DNA from: Prevotellaceae bacterium
GTDB lineage: Bacteria; Bacteroidota; Bacteroidia; Bacteroidales; Bacteroidaceae
Length of the DNA: 35,940 nt
Reading direction: 5' to 3'
NCBI GenBank assembly: GCA_029219385.1
Contig: JAQXTH010000057.1
Coordinates: forward strand, 1 to 35,940
In this document: positions 26,550 to 33,639 of the stretch, one piece after another
Numbering within the stretch: the stretch's first letter is position 1
How the letters are laid out: every line of letters starts with the position of its first letter
Translations under genes and position numbers: made by a program
Notes under the pieces: model-generated
Databases searched by the model: none
What the model was told of the DNA's origin: nothing
Seen by the model: only the letters and a program-made list of their open reading frames with translations

Positions 26550-27275
26550 ATGAAAAACAATCTCAATAAATATCTTAAGAATCACGGCTTTGAGCAAATG
26601 CGACTCAAAGCCGTATTCTTTGACATGGACGGAGTGCTATACGACTCGATGAAAAACCACGCCATTGCATGGGTAAAGGCATCTGAAGACTATAACCTCG
26701 GCATGAGCGAAAACGATGTCTACATGAACGAAGGGCGCACAGGATTCTCCACCGTTGACATCTTCACCCAAAAACAATTCGGGCGCAACACATCAGAAGA
26801 GGAAGTAGAAGAAATCTATCTCTGCAAGATGGGCTACTATAACACCTTGCCCGAAGCACAACCAATGCCCGGTGCCCTCTCGCTTTTAAAACAAATCAAG
26901 AACGATGGTTTTCAGATTGTGCTTGTCACGGGCAGTGGGCAACACAGCCTGCTCGAACGGCTCAACCACGACTATCCCGACATTTTTCATTCAGACCTCA
27001 TGGTCACAGGCTTCGACGTGAAATACGGCAAACCCGACCCCGAGCCTTATCTCATGGCTATGCAAAAAGCTGCAGTGAGGCCGTGGGAAGCTATGGTGGT
27101 AGAGAATGCTCCGCTTGGAGTAAGGTCTGCTGTGGGAGCCGGAGCATTCACAGTGGCTTGCAACACCGGTCCCCTGCCCGACACTGTGTTTGACGATGAA
27201 AACGCAAACCTCATTCTTCCCTCCCTGCAATCACTCTCAGATTGCTGGCCTGTGTTGCGCGACACTCTTAGTTAA
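26550..27275 (+). CDS. HAD hydrolase, beta-phosphoglucomutase-like
   Basis: 241 residues from the ATG at 26550; the longer open frame from 26472 overlaps pgi and lacks family-like sequence. Motif I is FFDMDGVLYDSMKNHAIAW (DxD nucleophile pair), motif II VLVTGSGQ, motif III lysine in YGKPDPEPYL, and motif IV VVENAPLGVRSAVGAG. The helical cap between motifs I and II is of the C1 type found in beta-phosphoglucomutases and sugar phosphatases. The position after pgi suggests a hexose phosphate substrate (inference). An EN rather than ED/DD in motif IV is normal in this subgroup. Confidence 0.85.
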   Translation: MKNNLNKYLKNHGFEQMRLKAVFFDMDGVLYDSMKNHAIAWVKASEDYNLGMSENDVYMNEGRTGFSTVDIFTQKQFGRNTSEEEVEEIYLCKMGYYNTLPEAQPMPGALSLLKQIKNDGFQIVLVTGSGQHSLLERLNHDYPDIFHSDLMVTGFDVKYGKPDPEPYLMAMQKAAVRPWEAMVVENAPLGVRSAVGAGAFTVACNTGPLPDTVFDDENANLILPSLQSLSDCWPVLRDTLS

Positions 27276-27288
27276 TATTACTATTATA

Positions 27289-28368
27289 ATGACTTTCAAC
27301 ATAAACACATTCAAACAACTACTAATCTTTACCACATCAGTTATTGTTTTGGTGTCGCTTGCTGTGCGTCATCACAACATTGAGACTCTCAATGAAAACA
27401 TCACCAAAAAGGGAACAGACACTTATGTTGTAAACACTACCGAAATCGGAAAAGACATTTCTGGCTTTGCCGGTAAAGTGCCGATAGAAATAGAAATCAC
27501 AGACAATATTGTGAGCAAAGTCTCTGCCCTGCCAAATGCCGAGACACCGGATTTTTTCAACCGTGCCTCTCAACTGCTCAACTCATGGAACGGCCTCAGC
27601 CTCAACCAAGCCATATCAAAACAAGTAGATGCTGTCAGTGGAGCGACCTATAGTTCGCGCGCCATAATTGCCAACGTACACAAAGGACTTGAACTTGCCG
27701 CTTCATCACTCAACAATGACAAAAGCGACATTATCTCTCTATCCCAACCACCTCACCTGACAACCACAGACAATAACGCGATGAAATGGCTATCCCTTAT
27801 AGTCCTAATCATGGCAATGGTCTTACCACTTTTTTGGAGAAACAAAATATATCGCATTTTCCAACTTGCGCTTAACGTTGCGATACTCGGTTTTTGGAGT
27901 TGCACGTTTGTCAACTACACAATGCTCATCTCCCTTGCCACCAACGGCCTCGATGTCTCCATTTCTCTATTACCTCCGTTAATGATTGCCGCGGCTTTTC
28001 TCTACCCCGTTTTCGGCAAAAAAAACTACTATTGCACAAACATCTGTCCACTTGGTTCGGCACAAGAACTCACGACAAAACTACCTGTCAAAAAAATCAA
28101 GATAAAAACCACCATTGCAAAACGTCTCACCCTCTTCCGCGAAATATTGTGGCTCACACTGATGATATTGTTGGCTTTTGGCATTTGGAGCGAATGGGTT
28201 GGCTATGAACCTTTTGCCGCCTTTGCCATAGAAATTGCTTCTCTCGGCATGATTGTCTTTGCTGCCACCATACTTATCACCTCTGTTTTTCTTCCACGAG
28301 CCTACTGCCGCTTTGTCTGCCCCACCGGCACATTGCTAAAATCCGTGCCCACACTTTACAGGCGCTAA
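27289..28368 (+). CDS. Membrane flavoprotein with FMN-binding and 4Fe-4S domains (NosR/RnfG-like)
   Basis: 359 residues from the ATG at 27289; the frame from 27190 runs through the HAD gene and is rejected. Residues 8-26 form a membrane helix. An extracytoplasmic FMN-binding domain (about 45-140) carries VDAVSGATYSS at 113-123, where T120 matches the threonine that ApbE-type transferases link to FMN. Four or five further membrane helices (165-180, 190-215, 225-242, 285-300, 315-335) follow, with two CxxxCP pairs (C249/C253, C340/C344) in the NosR/NapH-like manner. Only four cluster cysteines are visible, fewer than in NosR's ferredoxin part. It probably moves electrons across the inner membrane to an unknown acceptor. 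Last gene of its operon. Confidence 0.8.
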   Translation: MTFNINTFKQLLIFTTSVIVLVSLAVRHHNIETLNENITKKGTDTYVVNTTEIGKDISGFAGKVPIEIEITDNIVSKVSALPNAETPDFFNRASQLLNSWNGLSLNQAISKQVDAVSGATYSSRAIIANVHKGLELAASSLNNDKSDIISLSQPPHLTTTDNNAMKWLSLIVLIMAMVLPLFWRNKIYRIFQLALNVAILGFWSCTFVNYTMLISLATNGLDVSISLLPPLMIAAAFLYPVFGKKNYYCTNICPLGSAQELTTKLPVKKIKIKTTIAKRLTLFREILWLTLMILLAFGIWSEWVGYEPFAAFAIEIASLGMIVFAATILITSVFLPRAYCRFVCPTGTLLKSVPTLYRR

Positions 28369-28513
28369 ACAATGATAAAAACAATCGACCGCATCCATTG
28401 TGCAGAAAGAAGTTTAAAACATTTGAATCAAAGTTATTGATTTGCAACACATACACATATATAAACATCTGCAAATAATCTGCCGAATATAACATTATAT
28501 CCCTATACAAAAC

Positions 28514-28552
28514 AAGCGGTGTGTGTCATAAAAATTTTGACACACACCGCTT
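28514..28552. terminator. Bidirectional terminator, perfect 15-base stem
   Basis: AAGCGGTGTGTGTCA (28514-28528) and its exact complement (28538-28552) enclose a 9-base loop; A-rich before and T-rich after. It separates the converging genes ending at 28368 and 28579. The remaining spacer (28369-28513) shows nothing else. Confidence 0.9.
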
Positions 28553-28578
28553 ATTTCTATATTATCAGAAAAAGATTG

Positions 28579-29256
28579 TTATTTATTGCGTTTCTTCTGT
28601 TTAGGCTGTTTTTCGCAACCTTTTTCACAATCTTTTTTGCATTCCTTTTTGTCTTTGTCACAACCTTTTTGATTGTCACAGCCTTTCTTTCCGCCATCTC
28701 GACCACAACAAGCATTGTTGTGTCCACGACGATGCTGATTGTTAAATCTGTGACATTTTCCGCGAGGAGCCTTGGGCTTTTGAACATTGCCAAACAACTG
28801 TCGCTCAATGGCGCGGTCAGTGCAGAAGTCCTTAAACTGCTCTGGAGTCAATATTTCTTTTAAGCCGGCTCTATACCTTACAGGACCTCCAACCTGACAA
28901 CCTCCCTGCTTGCCGGGCTGTGCCTGACTTTTTGAACAATCATTGCCGCAACCATTATTATTGTTGCAATCATTTTTCTTGCTGCATTGCTTGTCTGCGC
29001 CACAACGGCCTTTTGACTTACGTCCGCGACATTGCTGCTTTAGTTTTTGAGCGTTCAACACATATAGTTTCTCACCCTGTTCTGTGGTGAGCCCATATGC
29101 CTTAACCATGCGGTCGGTGATAATGCGAGCCTTCTGCTCTACCGTGAGACGCACCTTTTGAGAGTCACACTCACCACCCTTGCACTGTTTGCTATCTTGT
29201 GCCATCACTCCAAGGCCTACGACGAGACCCATAAACAAAATCATTACCTTTTTCAT
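28579..29256 (-). CDS. Secreted cysteine- and lysine-rich protein
   Basis: 225 residues from the ATG at 29256 (MKKVMILFMGLVVGLGVMAQ, a signal peptide); the longer frame to 29388 starts at a GTG and has no support. The core (VRLTVEQKARIITDRMVKAYGLTTEQGEKLYVLN) and a second helical piece (LKEILTPEQFKDFC) look like Bacteroidetes DUF4890-type periplasmic proteins that echo the CpxP/Spy LTxxQ pattern. Uniquely, 18 cysteines are spread through linker and tail, with repeated KGC/KEC/KDC units at the end and His/Asn-rich stretches. Metal binding or multiple disulfides are possible (inference). It lies downstream of the 29385-29765 gene with a 128-base gap, so it may have its own promoter. Confidence 0.75.
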   Translation of the reverse strand: MKKVMILFMGLVVGLGVMAQDSKQCKGGECDSQKVRLTVEQKARIITDRMVKAYGLTTEQGEKLYVLNAQKLKQQCRGRKSKGRCGADKQCSKKNDCNNNNGCGNDCSKSQAQPGKQGGCQVGGPVRYRAGLKEILTPEQFKDFCTDRAIERQLFGNVQKPKAPRGKCHRFNNQHRRGHNNACCGRDGGKKGCDNQKGCDKDKKECKKDCEKGCEKQPKQKKRNK

Positions 29257-29384
29257 TACTACTATAAATTTAAAATCAATATTATTTTTACGTTTCTCTG
29301 TTGATAAGACAAAAAAATTTGTCCAAGGTTTAATAACCCCGGACATTTTAACACATTTTTTCAAAAAGGCCCTTTTTCCTCTCT

Positions 29385-29765
29385 TCACTCTTTCTTTTTA
29401 TTTTCCTTTTCTATCTCGGCAGGAATGCGAAAAGAAGTGTAGAGCTCCAGCATTGCGGCAATCAACAATATTATCAACCACTCGTTGTGTTGCATATACA
29501 TAATATGATATTCCTGACCAAACATTGCCACTCCACTCAACAAAAGCAACAAACCACCGACTATCTGCTGACGGCGCAAGCGACGCACTACAAAATTATC
29601 GCCTTCATAACTCTCCAACATCTGCATTGCAACAAACATCAACGCACCAACGCAATACACATACACAGCCACCAACGACTCTACCGGATTGAGCATCGCA
29701 CCCACCAACACGAGCAAACCACCCATGCGCAAGACAAAAGTCTGAAATTTATTTAACTTCTTCAT
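29385..29765 (-). CDS. Small integral membrane protein
   Basis: 126 residues from the ATG at 29765 (MKKLNKFQTFVLRMGGLLVLVGAML); an in-frame ATG at 29792 would overlap the preceding gene by 44 bases and adds a polar stretch. Four hydrophobic helices are visible (about 9-27, 34-52, 70-87, 95-112) and the tail is strongly basic/acidic (EIEKENKKKE). I do not assign a family. The start lies 17 bases inside the end of the DivIC/FtsB-like gene, so the two are coupled; a link to envelope growth is only inference from this. Confidence 0.7.
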   Translation of the reverse strand: MKKLNKFQTFVLRMGGLLVLVGAMLNPVESLVAVYVYCVGALMFVAMQMLESYEGDNFVVRRLRRQQIVGGLLLLLSGVAMFGQEYHIMYMQHNEWLIILLIAAMLELYTSFRIPAEIEKENKKKE

Positions 29766-30093
29766 CTCCACTGTCGGCCTCTCCAAAGACATAAACGTCT
29801 TCGTTTTCGTTTTTCATATAGTATTTCTCTCGCGCAATACGCACCACCGCGTCGGGGTCGTCCATCAATTCCATATACAACTTTGTGTCGCGATTATATT
29901 GTTCTCTATAAGCGTCCACCTGCGACTGCAGGTCTCTCTCCTCCAAATAGAGTTTATAACGGTTGTATAGACTGTTTGAGTCCAAATATCCTATCAGAAC
30001 CAAAAATACAACAAGTGTTGTGATGTATTTATGCTTCATTATCTTCTCCAAAAAAACTTTTATCTTCAACATCCTGTTTCTTTTATTTTCCAT
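29749..30093 (-). CDS. DivIC/FtsB-like septum formation initiator protein
   Basis: 114 residues: a short basic cytoplasmic N-terminus, one membrane helix (about 23-38, ITTLVVFLVLIGYLD), then a coiled coil (YNRYKLYLEERDLQSQVDAYREQYNRD) and the family's end DPDAVVRIAREKYYMKNENEDVYVFGE. The bitopic plan and the AREKYYMK..E motif are typical of Bacteroidetes septum formation initiators, which join FtsL and FtsQ in the divisome. Internal Met codons at residues 8 and 19 are alternative starts. It is preceded by a full promoter at 30123-30154. Confidence 0.88.
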   Translation of the reverse strand: MENKRNRMLKIKVFLEKIMKHKYITTLVVFLVLIGYLDSNSLYNRYKLYLEERDLQSQVDAYREQYNRDTKLYMELMDDPDAVVRIAREKYYMKNENEDVYVFGEADSGDEEVK

Positions 30094-30122
30094 ACATCTG
30101 CCAACTAATGACAGTACTATTG

Positions 30123-30154
30123 CAAAATTAGTCTAAATAAACGACAATATCAAA
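30123..30154 (-). promoter_or_regulatory. Promoter of the DivIC/FtsB-like gene
   Basis: Minus strand: TTTG (30154-30151), 20 bases, then TAATTTTG (30130-30123), a full consensus match, 29 bases before the ATG. Confidence 0.7.
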
Positions 30155-30183
30155 TTTTCCCTTCATTTTATCCCATCATACAT

Positions 30184-30218
30184 AAAAAAACACAGCGACT
30201 CATCGCGAGCAACTGTGC
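30184..30218 (-). terminator. Terminator after pyrH
   Basis: Minus strand: CACAG...CTGTG stem (30217-30213 with 30195-30191), with an inner CTC/GAG pairing, followed by seven T. It lies about 25 bases past the pyrH stop. Confidence 0.65.
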
Positions 30219-30241
30219 TAATGTTAATAAAATATACGGAA

Positions 30242-30952
30242 TTAATTCTTAACAAGAGTACCGATGTCTTCCCCGTTCAACACGCGAAGCAAGTTGCCAT
30301 AAATATCCATGTTAAACACATAGATGGGAAGATTGTTTTGTTTACACATAGTCGTGGCCGTAAGATCCATCACCTTTAAGCCGCGATTATATATCTCATC
30401 GTATGTAATTTCTGAAAACTTTGTCGCCGTAGGGTCTTTTTCGGGGTCGGCTGTATAGACACCGTCCACGCGAGTGCCCTTAAGCATCACGTCAGCCTCA
30501 ATCTCTATGCCACGCAAAGACGAACCCGTGTCTGTGGTGAAATAGGGATTGCCCGTGCCACCGCTCATAATGACCACATAACCCTGTTGAAGAGCCTCTA
30601 TGGCTTTCCACTTGCTATAAAACTCTCCGATAGGCTCCATGCGTATGGCGGTGAGCACCTTGCTCTTCACCCCTTTGGCCTCGAGTGCACTGCTAAGTGC
30701 AAGACTGTTTATCACAGTGGCACACATGCCCATTTGGTCGCCCTTCACACGGTCAAAACCCTTGCCGGCACCGGTGAGTCCGCGGAAAATGTTGCCTCCG
30801 CCTATCACAATACCAATCTCCACACCAAGAGCACGAGCCTCCTTTATCTGGTCTGCATAATCATTGAGGCGATCAATGTCTATACCGTAGCCTTGAGCCC
30901 CCTGAAGGCTCTCTCCGCTGAGTTTCAGCAATATTCTTTTAAACTTAGCCAT
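30242..30952 (-). CDS. pyrH: UMP kinase
   Basis: 236 residues from ATG 30952 (MAKFKRILLKLSGESLQG). It is an amino-acid-kinase fold with ILLKLSGESL at 7-16, IVIGGGNIFRG near 50, MSGGTGNPYFTTDTGSSLRGIEIEADVMLKGTRVDGVY in the middle and KVMDLTATTMCKQNNLPIYVFN near the end. It phosphorylates UMP to UDP with ATP and is usually feedback-controlled by UTP and GTP. It has its own full promoter (30983-31013) and terminator, and lies just past the 3' end of the MATE gene. Confidence 0.96.
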   Translation of the reverse strand: MAKFKRILLKLSGESLQGAQGYGIDIDRLNDYADQIKEARALGVEIGIVIGGGNIFRGLTGAGKGFDRVKGDQMGMCATVINSLALSSALEAKGVKSKVLTAIRMEPIGEFYSKWKAIEALQQGYVVIMSGGTGNPYFTTDTGSSLRGIEIEADVMLKGTRVDGVYTADPEKDPTATKFSEITYDEIYNRGLKVMDLTATTMCKQNNLPIYVFNMDIYGNLLRVLNGEDIGTLVKN

Positions 30953-30982
30953 TATCAATAGTTATTGTCAGTTATATGACTG

Positions 30983-31013
30983 CAAATATAAAGACAATCC
31001 CGTGAACTGCAAA
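30983..31013 (-). promoter_or_regulatory. Promoter of pyrH
   Basis: Minus strand: TTTG (31013-31010), exactly 19 bases, then TATATTTG (30990-30983). Full match to the Bacteroidetes consensus; the start is expected near 30976, 24 bases before the ATG. Confidence 0.75.
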
Positions 31014-31018
31014 ATATT

Positions 31019-32365
31019 CTACCCCGAAATAGGTCTCATCACACGCCTGAAAGTAAAACATTGTGTCAATCCGCGCCCAAGAAGATAAAAAAGAAACGCT
31101 ATCCACAAACCATCGTTACCCAAAAGAGGAAACAACACAAAATAAGAAACAAAAAACACCGCCATACCCACAAACATGGAAAACAGCAAATGACCCGTGG
31201 CAGCGGCACCCACAAAGATACCGTCCCACACGAATGTCAAAATACCACAAATCGGCACCAACAACAACCAATGAAAATAGTTGCAAGCCATGATAACCAC
31301 CTCCTCGCGGTCGGTCAGCAAACCGAGAATCAACTCCTCACCAACAATATAGACCGTTGTGAAAAGAACCACAAGCAACAATCCCCAACCAAACACACGC
31401 TTCACCGTGGCAACAAACAACGCCACATTGCGCTCTCCCCAACTCTTGCCACAGATAGCCTCACCGGCATTGGCAAAACCGTCAAAGAAAAACGAAAACA
31501 AATAAAACAACTGAAACAATATCGTGTTGGCAGCCAAAACCAACTCACCCTGTCGGCTTCCTGCCGAAGTGAACCACACCGTCACCGCCAGCAAACACAC
31601 CATGCGCAACATAATGTCGCGGTTTACATTGAGAAAACGCACAAGGGCGGAACGCATAAAAATGTCACCCCGCGAGGATCTCACAAGATAACGCCTATAA
31701 TTTCTATAAAGCAATAAAAGTGCAGTTGCCACACCCAGATATTGGGCTATAACCGTGCCAAGAGCCACTCCCTCGATTTTCATGCCACCCATACACACAA
31801 ACAACAAACTGAGCGGAATATTGGCACCGTTTTGCACTATGGCAACCACCATAGGTATGCGCGAATTTTGCATACCCACAAACCAACCACTCAACGCATA
31901 GAGCAGCTGCACTGCCGGTGCACCCCACACGCAGATTCTAAAATAAGTCGCGGTACAGTCGGCCACTTCGGGTGTCATATCCATAAGTTTTGATGCCACA
32001 AAGAAAATCGGATATTGCAACACGAGCAACCCCACACCTATGGCCAAAGCCAACAAACAAGAACGATAAAGCGTGTCGGTCACTTCTTTGTCATCACCGG
32101 CCCCGAGCGACTGAGCCGTAAGCCCACTCGTGCCCCAACGCAAAAAACAAAACAACCAATAAATCATGTTGAAAATCACACCTCCCACAGCAATAGCACC
32201 AATATAGGAAGTTTTGCCAAGATGACCGGCTATGGCCGTATCGACCAGTCCGAGCAATGGTACCGTGATATTAGAAACTATAGCCGGTAGTGCTATCTGC
32301 AAAACACGACGGTTGAGAGCATCGGGACTCAGTTTACCTCTTAATTTATGTATTAAGTATAACAT
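31019..32365 (-). CDS. MATE family efflux transporter (DinF-like)
   Basis: 448 residues with 12 predicted membrane helices in two repeated halves. It opens with the family pattern RRVLQIALPAIVSNITVPLLGLVDTAIAGHLG and has the DinF-subgroup-like IYWLFCFLRWGTSGLTAQSLGAGD. MATE proteins export cationic compounds or metabolites in exchange for Na+ or H+; the substrate is unknown. The start at 32365 lies 20 bases inside the end of birA, so the two genes are cotranscribed and coupled. An alternative short start would remove part of the first cytoplasmic stretch. Confidence 0.9.
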   Translation of the reverse strand: MLYLIHKLRGKLSPDALNRRVLQIALPAIVSNITVPLLGLVDTAIAGHLGKTSYIGAIAVGGVIFNMIYWLFCFLRWGTSGLTAQSLGAGDDKEVTDTLYRSCLLALAIGVGLLVLQYPIFFVASKLMDMTPEVADCTATYFRICVWGAPAVQLLYALSGWFVGMQNSRIPMVVAIVQNGANIPLSLLFVCMGGMKIEGVALGTVIAQYLGVATALLLLYRNYRRYLVRSSRGDIFMRSALVRFLNVNRDIMLRMVCLLAVTVWFTSAGSRQGELVLAANTILFQLFYLFSFFFDGFANAGEAICGKSWGERNVALFVATVKRVFGWGLLLVVLFTTVYIVGEELILGLLTDREEVVIMACNYFHWLLLVPICGILTFVWDGIFVGAAATGHLLFSMFVGMAVFFVSYFVLFPLLGNDGLWIAFLFYLLGRGLTQCFTFRRVMRPISG

Positions 32366-33119
32366 GCTTCACCTCCTTAAACATATATTTCCTCAACACT
32401 CCCTCCATGTCTCTCAACAATAAATGTCCGTCGGCCTCAACACCCTCCACAAATGCCTCAAAGTCACCATTCGCATCACTGTATTTATGCACACCATCGC
32501 GCCACATCATCCTTGCGCCATAGCGCGCGGCAAGTTCCTCTTCACCTTTTGAATATAAAAGCGACAACTCCTCAACAAACCTGTCTAAAATATTGCGAAG
32601 CAAGTCTTCAATACGATTGACACTTCCCGTAATGTTGACAAGCGAAATGGGATTGGGTGCATCACCCACAAAATCACATTGATTGACATTCACCCCAACT
32701 CCCATCACACAACGGTCAACCATGTCACCACGCCAAGAGGTTTCAATAATCGTACCGCTTATTTTTTTCAGTCCAAAATAAATATCATTGGGCCATTTAA
32801 TCTCAAATCCCTCTTTCACGTCACACAATGCGTCACACACTGCCACAGCCATAGCCTGCGACAATCTGAACTGACGACAAATCTTTATTTCCTTCGGGCG
32901 AAAAGCCACGCTAAACAACAAGTTGCTACCCCTCTCAGACTCCCACTTCGCACCGCGCTGACCACGCCCTGCCGTTTGATAATCTGTTGAGACAATGATC
33001 ATTCCACCCATTTCTCCCTCCGCCGCTTTGCGTTCGGCAAACAGCGTTGCTGCCAAATTATTGGTAGAATCGGTCTCGGCAACGTGAAAAAATTCAATAT
33101 TTCCAATTAAATCATTCAT
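32346..33119 (-). CDS. birA: Biotin--[acetyl-CoA-carboxylase] ligase
   Basis: 257 residues from ATG 33119 (MNDLIGNIEFFHVAETDSTN); the longer frame to 33320 runs back through tadA on the other strand and is rejected. The biotinyl-AMP loop is GRGQRGAKWES at 51-61, followed by KWPNDIYFGLKKISGTIIET at 108-127. There is no N-terminal helix-turn-helix, so this is the monofunctional type without repressor activity. It attaches biotin to carboxylase/decarboxylase subunits. The gene is divergent from tadA with 42 bases between starts, and its 3' end overlaps the MATE start. Confidence 0.93.
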   Translation of the reverse strand: MNDLIGNIEFFHVAETDSTNNLAATLFAERKAAEGEMGGMIIVSTDYQTAGRGQRGAKWESERGSNLLFSVAFRPKEIKICRQFRLSQAMAVAVCDALCDVKEGFEIKWPNDIYFGLKKISGTIIETSWRGDMVDRCVMGVGVNVNQCDFVGDAPNPISLVNITGSVNRIEDLLRNILDRFVEELSLLYSKGEEELAARYGARMMWRDGVHKYSDANGDFEAFVEGVEADGHLLLRDMEGVLRKYMFKEVKHVILNT

Positions 33120-33127
33120 ATCAAGTG

Positions 33128-33135
33128 CAAAATTA
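33128..33135 (-). promoter_or_regulatory. -7 box of birA
   Basis: Minus-strand TAATTTTG (exact TAnnTTTG) only 8 bases before the birA ATG, which would give an almost leaderless mRNA. It sits back to back with the tadA box. Confidence 0.45.
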
Positions 33136-33136
33136 C

Positions 33137-33144
33137 TAACTTTG
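33137..33144 (+). promoter_or_regulatory. -7 box of tadA
   Basis: TAACTTTG (exact TAnnTTTG), 17 bases before the tadA ATG at 33162. No clear -33 TTTG. Confidence 0.5.
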
Positions 33145-33161
33145 TTGAAAATCAGTCCACA

Positions 33162-33596
33162 ATGTTTGACGATAATTACTACATGAAGCAAGCCTTGAAG
33201 GAAGCGCTCCGGGCTTTTGACGAAGACGAAGTGCCCATAGGTGCAATAGTGGTGTGTCGCGATCAAATCATAGCACGCGCCCACAACATGGTTGAACGCC
33301 TCAACGATGTCACCGCCCATGCCGAGATGCAGGCCATCACTGCCGCCGCCGAAGCCTTGGGTGGCAAATATCTCAACGAATGTACACTCTATGTCACTGT
33401 GGAGCCCTGCCCCATGTGTGTCGGAGCCATTGGCTGGTCACAATTGGGTCGCCTCGTCTATGGCGCATCCGATTCAAAACGCGGCTACACACTCATCGCC
33501 CCCCATGCCCTCCACCCCAAGACGCAAGTGTGTGGCAGAGTGCTCGAAGAGGAATGTGCCAAACTCATGAAAAACTTCTTCGCCCGCAAACGCTGA
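33162..33596 (+). CDS. tadA: tRNA-specific adenosine deaminase-type nucleoside deaminase
   Basis: 144 residues. The zinc site is H53-A-E55 (TAHAEMQAI, with Glu55 as proton shuttle) and C83/C86 in EPCPMCVGAI. Length and the C-terminal helix (EEECAKLMKNFFARKR) fit TadA, which makes inosine at position 34 of tRNA-Arg(ACG); a guanine/cytosine deaminase cannot be fully excluded. The last 18 codons, the stop and one more base are present a second time at 35169-35228, beyond the next gene, with one synonymous change. Confidence 0.9.
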   Translation: MFDDNYYMKQALKEALRAFDEDEVPIGAIVVCRDQIIARAHNMVERLNDVTAHAEMQAITAAAEALGGKYLNECTLYVTVEPCPMCVGAIGWSQLGRLVYGASDSKRGYTLIAPHALHPKTQVCGRVLEEECAKLMKNFFARKR

Positions 33597-33597
33597 C
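33538..33597 (+). repeat. 60-base direct repeat, left copy (3' end of tadA)
   Basis: Covers the last 18 codons of tadA, its stop and one base. It matches 35169-35228 at 59 of 60 positions; the mismatch (33545 C, 35176 T) is at the third position of a Leu codon. The two copies bracket the AlbA_2 gene, 1631 bases apart. Confidence 0.9.
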
Positions 33598-33639
33598 AAC
33601 TTCGAGTTGATAACCTTTTTGATAATAAAGTAACGAGAT

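Noticed and set aside
33120-33320. N-terminal extension of birA on the minus strand
   Set aside because: It is the antisense of tadA; the BirA domain begins right after the ATG at 33119.
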